Source: Cunninghamia lanceolata (taxonomy: Eukaryota > Streptophyta > Pinopsida > Cupressales > Cupressaceae). From it: a DNA stretch of 64,000 bases. Below the pieces are notes generated by a model that saw only the letters and a program-made list of their open reading frames with translations, was not told the origin of the DNA and searched no databases. The stretch's first letter is position 1. Each line of letters opens with the position of its first letter. The stretch lies in NCBI GenBank assembly GCA_027924645.1, contig BSBN01001199.1, positions 62,001-126,000 on the forward strand. Direction: 5' to 3'. Below, one piece after another: positions 55,374-64,000 of the stretch. Made by a program: the position numbers and the translations under genes.

Positions 55374-58352
55374 CTAGTCAAGCATACCTAAAGGGTCATC
55401 TTTTACCTTCATAGTATCCAATATTGCTTCATGATCAAAATTACTAATAGTCCATAGTTGTTTTGTTTTTGGTTTTGCATGATGCTTTAGTAACTTAACA
55501 TTTGTTGCTACAACTAGGTACAAATACATGAATATGGTTTTGTGCTTCTCAAAGTCTTCAAATGCAGGGATGCCATTCTTTCTAATTATATATATTCACA
55601 ACCAAGTCCCAGCAATAACAACTGATCCTATAGGATATGTGAACCCATCATCATTTGTCATAGGTCATGTTAGCTTTCTTTCATGTACACATCGTGCCAA
55701 CCAATAGTTTGACCTATCTTCATTTCCATGTGGTGCAACAACTACATAAATATGACCTAGTTGTACAAGGTCTAAAAGATGTTCATAGTCAAATGATTTC
55801 TCCATGTCATTGAGTAAAGATGAATGACCTTGAGATAAATGGGTTAAATATTGTGGAATCTATGCATCTACCCACTCACTTGACTCACAATTATCCCAAT
55901 CACATTTAATACAACTCTGACAAAAACAAGCTAATTCTTGTGTCCAAATAGTCCATTCACTTGCATTTGACCTTCGAAATGAATTATGATTCATTGATTC
56001 TCTGACAATCCAATTTCTCTCTCTCTATCCCCTCATCAACCAACCAAAATAACCTATGCACTTATGAATCAAGGGCCAATCCTTGTGACAATGCATAGTT
56101 ACACCACTTAACAATAAAATCTACATCATTGAATGTAGCACCACCTCTAATATTTAGTTTTTCTTTAAAAATAGCTCTCTTCACGCGTGCACCCACTCCA
56201 TCATGTTCCCCTTTTCTATGCCCGGCTTAAAAAAAAATCCAAATATGAGGTATACCCTTCTCTACATGCATTATGCTCAACCAATAGAACATATGAGCAT
56301 TCTTGAATTGACTGGTGCAATTATCTAACCAAATGAGATGTTGATCCATTCTAATATATTTTTCTTACAAGAACACATAAAATTGTTGAAAATAATATTG
56401 CACAGACTCTGATGTATGATATCGATAATCACTCATGTAAAAATGATATTCTTTGACAATTTTCCTATTCTCTTCTATACTCTTAGGGGCATGTCTACAT
56501 GTTATGTGAACAAAAATGGCAATCTAAATAGAATTTTAGTACTAGGATTGCACTTCATTTTGTCATTGAAACATGTAGTTTTCAAAAAAATCAACTACAA
56601 AGACAATAGTTCCAATTAGGAGAAGCCTTTACACATCTTGAACTATTGATCTAACCATCGAGACCTATGGTTGTGTCTACCATACTTGTAAAAAGTTTTT
56701 TTTCTTAAAATCATCAATAAAATCAACAATACTTACCTCTCTTACAACCAACTCACATATAGAACCTTCACCTCAACTTTTCAAATTGTATTTCAGTATC
56801 TCATATCTATTTTTCTCAACCATTTGCTTTTCAAAATCATGCTCATTGCCCTCATGAATGCATGATATAAACTTTGATAACCCACCACATTTCAAACACT
56901 TTTTATTTAAACAATCATTCTTGTAGAAAATGTAGCTATCATCTCTAATACATAGAAATAAATCTAATAAATCCCTAGATGACTTTGGTAGTTGAATTGT
57001 ACCACACACCTATAACATTTCATTAGGGTGCAAAGTAGAACACATATTGTATAATAATTCATCATACATATAAAACTCTACATGGTATTTGCAACATGTA
57101 TTATGAATTTTAAGAGGAACACAATAAAATGGCTTACAAGATTCAAATGATCTTTGTGAGATTGTCATACCTAGGTGTGTTTCATAATATTATTTGTACA
57201 ATGTTGTTTGGCTACATTCCAAGTAGTGTTTAGGATGTTGTGTGTGGTCCTTATCACCAATTCCTAACTTTAAAACATTTTTTACATTCGTTGATACCCT
57301 AGAGTTAGTGTGCAAAAATCATTCAATTTAATCCTTTGTGCTATTGATTAGCTTCTTATCAACTCATGGAAACCTACTACTAAAAGCCCAAGTATCATTT
57401 TCATGAGGACTATGTAGTCTTGATCTTAATGCTAGTACTTTTGACAATGTTTTACAATTCAAGCTTAATTCAACACAAGTTTGTCTCATTAATCAATCCT
57501 TTCTTAATTGTTTGCTCACTATTGAGGTTGTTATTACTCTACGAGCATCTCTTTTATCTTTCTCCTTGCTAGTCTTTCCAATAGAATTGAGTGCATTAAA
57601 AATATTTCTAACAATAATTTTATTATGATCAGACACTTTATTTACCCAAATCTTTAATTTCTTTAGTAAAGGTCTCATTTTGTACATTTTTAGTAATTGC
57701 ACAAAAATTTGGCATTGTTTAATTAATGCTTTATTTTTAAAGTATTCATTGAAATTTTTTGAAGGCCACAACTGAACCGTTCATGACAACCTCTTGCCTT
57801 CAAGTTTTTCCATTATGTTCTCATCCATTTCAAGTAACCATTTTTGGGTTCTTACATGTTTTACAATTTCATCATTCTCATTCTCTTATTGACAAACTTC
57901 TTCTCTTCTTATGTAATTTGGAGATACATTGATTTTCATTGTTTCATCCATATTATCAACCTCATCAATTTTATCAACAAATCGATTATGGAGTACAAAT
58001 TCAACATCAGGAGGTTCATATCCACAATCTTCAAGCAAATCTCTATGTTTTTATTCTTCTTTGTCCATGATAAATTGCTTTTATCAATATGTGTTTCATA
58101 ATAGTTTGCAACATTTTCATTTGCAATATCATGGTCAATTTCATTCTTCTCTAACATTTCATTATATTCAACATTAACACTTTCAATTTGCATGTCATTA
58201 GATGGTAAAGAAGAAGCTTTTCCTTGATGAGAATCCACCCAATCTGGTCTTCCAATCCTCTTCCTTTTTCTATCATTTTCCATAATTTCTTCAATTTCCT
58301 TCAATGTACCTTCTCTCCTCCTTTTTGCTTTACGACGACTATTGATCCCCAT
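55374..58352 (-). pseudogene. Uncharacterised transposase-like gene (copy C)
   Basis: Same gene as in copy B, read from ATG 58352 (KAKRRREGTLKEIEEIMEND, RKRKRIGRPDWVDSHQG). In this copy the helical block is open over 92 residues (57771-57493, starting MWPSKNFNEYFKNKALIKQ) and the Cys block over 78 residues (57009-56773, CLNKKCLKCGG...CIHEGNEHD), so these domains are read better here than in B. The D-x-C-x2-QFK core lies near 56345-56000 and is broken by indels. The order basic N-terminus, helical block, Cys block, DDE-like core, C-terminal domain is thus seen by combining annotations of the two copies. Dead; superfamily unassigned. Confidence 0.6.
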
Positions 58353-58579
58353 TAGGGGAATAAAAATATCACCCTAATGATTGAAACAAGCAAATTTTAT
58401 GGCCAAAAGTGTTTCAAAGTGTTTTTTTTACTATAACGGACAGAGATCACGACTTTCTCAATACCAGAGGGTCTATGGGCACCATTGTAAGGCCCAAAAA
58501 TGTTCTTTTTACCTCTTTTTGGCCTAAAACAGATATCCGTTACCTAAATCCCAATTATTTTGGAAACAAATATCTATGT

Positions 58580-58613
58580 AATGAATATCCATTATAGAAA
58601 ATGGATATTCATT
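58580..58613 (+). other. Perfect 11-bp hairpin (copy C)
   Basis: AATGAATATCC and GGATATTCATT are separated by 12 bases. Confidence 0.8.
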
Positions 58614-58629
58614 ATGTTTTTCCTATGTT

Positions 58630-58749
58630 AACAAAACCAAAGGACTTATGTGTGGTTGAAAGAAGGTGGTCATCAAAACCAAAGGACTTATGTGTGGTTG
58701 AAATAAGGTGGTGAATCAAACTAAGGATTTATGTGTGGTTGAAAGAAGA
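58630..58749 (+). repeat. 42-bp tandem repeat, three copies (copy C)
   Basis: Same array as at 50147-50268 with the same unit count. Confidence 0.93.
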
Positions 58750-58759
58750 GGATGTGATC

Positions 58760-61429
58760 TTCATTGAGGATTAATAACTTTAGATGTCATACCTGAAGAA
58801 GGAGATACATTGGAGGATTTTGATCTCTAGATTGTTCCCATAGGAGAAACTAAGTTGAAGGAACAACTTTCCATGAATTTTGTCTACGGATTGACATAGC
58901 CTTAGGATGGCAATAGTTCTAACTTCATAGTTGAAAACACATTTGTGAGAATGTGCTAAGAGTTGAGTGATGACTCTAGGATCGTAGATATATGCTTTTC
59001 AAAAAAGTAGAGAAGTTACATAAGTTGTCATAGGGTGTCATCTCAAGAGAAGATTCTAAGTTCTTGTACCATGATTAACACACAAATTAAGGAGTGAACA
59101 TGCATATTATGGTAGTAGCTTGGTGCAAACTAAAAATCTAGAGGATGGATCCAGAAGAAGAACACCATTCAAGATGTTTATTGGAGACATTGCCAAGGGT
59201 GTTGATGGCACAATAGAGATTCCAAGTGGCAAAGGCACTATGTAACCTATCAAATATTTATATGGATCATATAGATTACCATGTTCAATATACATATCAA
59301 GAAATGCATCATGATACTTGGTATGGGTATGTGAGACTAGTAGAGTTGCTTCAAGTATAGGAAAGAAGATGAATTTCATCAAGGTGTAGATGGACTAGAA
59401 ATTCTAGATTAGAGGATACTGACATAGTCTATGTTGACACTTGAAAGGATAAGAGACTGGCATGTGAAATAGGTGGATAAAATATGTATGAACCAATAAA
59501 AAAAAATCTATGAGGTTGTGGTCAACACACGATGGACATAGACCCATCAAAGGATGAAATAGTAAGGGTAGAAAGACAACAGAGGTAACAAAAAATGGCC
59601 ATAAGAAGAAGATGTAGATTGAAGGGAATAATGGCATATTTTGTGCTTATAGATTTGTGGTGACACAACCAACATTAGGTAAAGAGGAGGAATTGTTTCC
59701 CTATAAGAAACAAGTGATTGTTCTATGGAACAATGGAGGCATGGCTACATAATCGACTCTGAATAACTCCACAAATCTATTTCCTAAAGGATAAGTCAAA
59801 ATGTCATATGCCAAAAGATTATGAAATATTTTAGTAGTTTGATTTTTTGGTTGAACATTTTATGCATGAGTATCAACATATCATTCTAGATTGTCAATCC
59901 CAGTAACGAGGTAGTTCAAATAAGGTGAAATATCATTCTCAACATGTCTCAAACTTACATGTGTATGCCTCGTGACATATGTAACAATGTTGGAGGGTGT
60001 AAAATATCTATTATAAACTAATGCTACCTTATACTCACATATACCAAGTAAAAATTGTAAAATATCCTCATGAGTTGATATTCATTCTTAAGTATGTTTA
60101 TATCATGTGCAAGATGGGATATAGGAGGTATTGCATAAGTACTTAAAGATATGACTTGTCAAAGTATGAATGGATCCAAATGGGGGTCTCTACTAATTTT
60201 GTGTATCATATTGATGCATAGATTTCGCTTAATGGGATCTACTAGGTGAGTCGAGGATCATGATGGGCCAAACAATACCCCTAAGTGGCAATGTAAATGT
60301 AAAAACAGACTTAAGTAACTTCATGTCAAAAATTGAATGAGTTATCTACACAATCTAGAAATAAGGTAGCAATAAAAGTTTTAATAAATTGAATGTAGTT
60401 TATGGGGTACTATTTTTTTTAAAATTTTAAAAATAGTTTGGTAAAAATTGGATATTTCAATAAAGCACTACTAAAATTTTTAGAAAAACGTAAAAAGTAG
60501 GTGTCATTTTGGCCAACCTAAGTATGAGAAAAGTTTTATATTTTTCCTCCATGATTGGGGTTTAAGTAAAGGACACATGAGGGGATGTGACACATATTTG
60601 TTTAGATTTTTTAAGAAAATAAATAATTATTTATGAATTTTTTACTGTGACTTTTTTCAAATATTAAGAATTATGTTTCCAGCCAACCTAACTTGGTCAA
60701 AAATATATGAAATTCAAAATTTTTTAATTTTAATATATACCCAATAAATCCTAGAATGTGATGCATCTTTTGGATTTAAAAAAGGATTAATATATTGAAA
60801 GTTATGGATGTTTTTCAACATATATATATTAGGAAATTAGACATAGCGTATGTAGAAAATTAATAATAATTATGTATTAAAATTATTATGAGGTATATAT
60901 TATATTTTTAGAATATTAATAGCTTCCTCTATAAACCCTTTTCATATGATTAAATTTAGTTACAAAAAAGTCTATCAGCTTCAAGGATGAAACAATCGAA
61001 GTTTTTAGGATAACACTAAATGGGTGGTTTTGTAAGTTTCTTTGACAAGTTTTGGGACTCCCACTTGCCTAAATATGAGGTACTCCTAAAGAATTTTGTA
61101 GGAAATTCATATTTGAGCCCAAATCTAAATATTAGTCTAAATGTTAGCACTTTTTCATCCAACAAGTTTTTTCTTCATTGCCACTATTTGGCCCATCATG
61201 ATCCCACACTTACCCTACTACAAATGGGCCACTAGAAGGAGAAGAAATAAAACCATGAGAAAAAAATTGTCTAGGGCCAAGAGTAAAGTTATCTATAAAA
61301 GCACATGATAATGCATGTTTGAAACTCTTTTTTCATTTCCTACCTTGTGACCCTACTGAACAATATCATTATATTATTAACTTCTTCATAAAATTCAAAT
61401 ATTAGTGGTACATCCAAATAGTTATAGGA
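58760..61429. other. Middle of copy C, non-coding
   Basis: Counterpart of 50280-52934. No named family recognised. Confidence 0.5.
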
Positions 61430-63077
61430 TATGGTTCTAAAAGTGACATTTTAATTAGCTTAAAAATTGATGTGGCTGATAAAACTATAGGAAGATTATG
61501 TTGCAAATAGAATATTTGTATTGGTGATAGGTCAGACTAACCACCCTATTAGCTTAGGGTCCTGACATGGCACCAATCTTTGTGTGGACACTACTTAAGG
61601 TACGATGCACCACCATTAGGCCCTCTACCCTAACAATGGCCCCATAGATAATAGTCGATACTCCCTAGGACTAGTGAAATTACATTTATGTTATGGTGTT
61701 CTAGAAGAAATTTTTACCATCTTCCATGAATAGGTGAAATGAAAACCTAGCAATAGGACAGATGCATGCCCCTACCACTACCTCCATAATGGTTGTGGCC
61801 TCTTGATTCATATGGTAAGATCAATAGTCTCTTGGATTAGAATTGGTAATGTTTCGTGAATATTTATAATAAAATTAATTAGCTTGTAGTTGTTTTGAAA
61901 TAATCTCATTTGCAATATATAGTAGTTTATATTAAAAAGTAAAAATTTAGTTCTTGATGTTAATTAGGTAAACAAATATAATTAAGTACAAAATAATTTA
62001 AAGATATAATGTGGTAGGTAGATTGAGTGGAATAGAATGCATCATATCCAACAATGTCAAATATAAAGTATAGTCATGCTATAAATAATAATTAATAAAG
62101 AGGTAGAATTCTTAGTTATACGATCAAATCTTGTATGTTGATTGATAAAGACAATGAGAATGTGGCATCTTGGAATTAGGGCTTGAATTTGACAGTTGTA
62201 TAGTTGTATTTAGACATTTTGTTGTAAAATACAATCAAAATTTTTAAAAGACTGTATCATATGAAAGGAGGGATTTTGGATAAACTGTCAAAATTTATAT
62301 AGGATTATGATGATTGATATATTTGATGTTTGTATGATTTACTTATACTAAGGCATGCCATAGTATTTGAAAGGCACCATTGAATGGATAACTGTCATAA
62401 AAAAATTGCTTGATAGGCAAGGTCAACTATCGAATTTAAGCCCTGCTTGGAATCAAGAATGTGTTAGATGGTCATGCATATGAATGAGAATTAGAATATT
62501 CTTCCTTGTTCCATACTGAGTAACCTTCATATTTTTTAATCTAGTTTGTGGTTGCAATCTTGCTCTATGCCTATGAACTCAACCTATAATGTTCTTGAAT
62601 TCTCCCAAAAGTAGATTGCTAAATGATTATATCTTTCTATCACACTCTTAGATTTTCTGTCAAGTTCGTGGTATTTAGAAATACATCGATAGATAACAAG
62701 CTTTAAACATGTGCATGGATTATTTTATTTATCTTTGTCACAATATCATAATAATGAAAGTCCACCTTATACCACTTTTAAAATAACTCTTACTTCATCT
62801 CATTTTGATTCAATTTATACTTTATAGTTACATTTATCATTCTCAACTCAATGATTAAGCTAAGATTTAAATTATTTTAATTTATCTTGAAATTAAATAT
62901 ATTTATAGAGTATTTTATTCCTTTCAAAAAAAAATCAACTTAAAATAGGCTAAAACATAAATTAATTAACTTAATAATAAAAATGAGCACTTCCACACAT
63001 AACAAATAAGAAAAGAAAAAAAACCAATGTAAATTCTAATAATTCACTATGTGGAGTAGTCAATTAATAAAAATAGT
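61430..63077 (+). repeat. Region shared with inverted copy A (copy C right end)
   Basis: Matches 52940-54611 and the reverse complement of about 25350-27030. It ends at the right inverted repeat, short of the 41-bp-repeat end found in A and B. Confidence 0.85.
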
Positions 63078-63108
63078 AGTAAATTTGCAGTAGCCTATCT
63101 AAACCTAT
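63078..63108 (-). repeat. Right 31-bp inverted repeat
   Basis: AGTAAATTTGCAGTAGCCTA then TCTAAACCTAT, the inverted partner of 55332-55362. Confidence 0.93.
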
Positions 63109-64000
63109 AACTTGTAGATACAATTTGGGACAACTCTACCAACTAAAACTTGTTCACCTTAATTTTTATTATTTGAATATCTAGTTAGTATTAAGAAACA
63201 CTCATACTAATATTATGGACTGTGGAAATTGGATGTCTTTAATTTAAATTTGTGTAAGGATACACAATGTTTCAAAATACCTTTAGGGAATCTAGTCAAT
63301 TGCAAGGGTCATGTTCTCCTCAAATATGAATGGAGTTCACTGTAGAAATAGATTTATTTTAAGGAAATTCAAGAGTTTATGCTACTATTGCTTTTCAAAA
63401 AATTGTATGGGAAAAATTTAAAGTACATTAGTTTTTAATAAAATATAGAAAAAATATAAAATTGTATAGGTACAGGAAAGAGAAAGGGGTGAGCACCATG
63501 AATAGAAGGTATGCCGACCTAGTGTTGTATGGAAGGTTGGACCTGCCTTCATCCTTTGACAAGGGCCTCTTCCTCGTTACTTACAATAAACAAACATTCT
63601 GCCATGCCAAAATTAATAATAGTGTCCATGTGTATGCAGTTAAAAGTGAATTATGATACACAAGCTAGATTAGTTCTAACCTATTCAATTCACAACCAAC
63701 TACAACCTCAAGATTAGACTAAAAAATGATACAAATAAACTATCCTAATTGCACCCTAATTGATTATTATTTATGCTAATTTCTATATTATGTTAAGTAC
63801 TCAAATAGGCAGAATTTCCTTGCAATCAAAAGCATTGTTGAAACTAAAGGGGAGAGTTCCAATTTATAGATTTTTGGAGGTCAGGATGGAGGACTAGGAT
63901 TGATTGTGAAGATCAAGGGCTCATATTGCTTGAGATATCTCAAGGAAGGAGAGATGGACACGTGTCAACAAGAGATTGAATTAGAGTGGAGCTCCAAGAT
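63109..64000. other. Right flank, no recognised gene
   Basis: AT-rich, with a less AT-rich patch at 63470-63620 whose short open frames have no motif. The last ~130 bases are purine-rich (GGAAGGAGAGATGGACACGTG) and may start another element outside the window. Confidence 0.4.

Larger units (their letters stand above)
55365..63077 (+). repeat. 7.7-kb direct duplication, copy C
   Basis: Second copy of 46888-54611, starting GTTTATATACTAGTCAAGC and ending CAATTAATAAAAATAGT. Both edges coincide with the inverted repeats. Confidence 0.95.
55332..63108. mobile_element. TIR-bounded 7.8-kb unit containing copy C
   Basis: Copy C (55365-63077) is enclosed within one to three bases on each side by a 31-bp inverted repeat (55332-55362 and 63078-63108). 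Such tight bracketing suggests that the unit moved or was copied as a TIR element, or landed inside a small inverted-repeat element. No clear target-site duplication is visible (left flank TTGGGACA, right flank AACTTGTA). Confidence 0.55.

Noticed and set aside
46888..63077. Copies B and C as the two LTRs of one giant element
   Set aside because: Length (7.7 kb), a coding pseudogene inside each, only 750 bases between them and no primer site or polypurine tract argue against LTRs.
63462..63717. Short overlapping open frames in the right flank
   Set aside because: No motif, no repeat homology and ordinary length for chance frames.

Overview
This window reads as intergenic heterochromatin from a very large land-plant genome, most likely a gymnosperm (conifer-like). 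That assignment is an inference. It rests on decayed plant PPR (pentatricopeptide) tracts, plant LINE ORF1 proteins (DUF4283 plus zinc knuckle), a chromodomain Ty3/gypsy element, gag-like proteins of a type I associate with conifers, and dense nesting of old, mutated elements in AT-rich DNA. I found no intact host gene, rRNA or tRNA gene, CRISPR array or prokaryotic feature. Almost every coding trace is a broken transposable-element gene.

Layout. 1-806: LTR-like fragment with a TATA box. 807-6593: Ty3/gypsy chromovirus (truncated 5' LTR, gag, protease, RT, RNase H, integrase, chromodomain, PPT, 3' LTR), ending inside a decayed PPR tract (6594-7760). 7865-8034: an 85-bp tandem duplication. 8881-9534: LINE ORF1 fragment. 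11701-12950: basic/coiled-coil end of a gag-like ORF. 13885-14025: tRNA-derived SINE-like block, minus strand. 14031-19640: long LINE with ORF1, endonuclease, RT, zf-RVT and RNase H. 20060-21740: second gag-like ORF, followed by another LINE ORF1 (21780-22840), so the order 'gag-like ORF then LINE ORF1' occurs twice. 24962-27035: inverted copy (A) of a repeat that reappears at 52935-55025 (B) and 61430-63077 (C).

27365-45741 is a nested LTR-retrotransposon cluster. It holds a gypsy gag/protease fragment (28220-29643) fused to the 3' end of another family, a full plus-strand LTR (29904-31145), the same LTR inverted (36298-37542), a minus-strand internal region between them interrupted by a third LTR-like insert, a ~1.05 kb polypyrimidine satellite (38279-39326), and a gag-only element (39635-45741) whose upstream LTR is preceded by a second PPT. 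A second PPR remnant follows at 45770-46320.

46888-63108 is the most unusual part. A 7.7-kb unit occurs twice in direct orientation (46888-54611 and 55365-63077). It carries a decayed minus-strand gene with an uncharacterised transposase-like domain. The second copy is tightly enclosed by a 31-bp inverted repeat (55332-55362 / 63078-63108, 29 of 31 matching), so it may be a TIR-bounded mobile unit.

The elements are not acting together; this is a layered record of insertions. Nonsense codons in the dead ORFs are strikingly often TAG (six of six in the gag-like ORF at 20060-21530), as expected if methylated CAG (CHG) sites deaminated to TAG. Boundaries come from reading by eye without alignment software, so edges marked approximate may be off by tens of bases.
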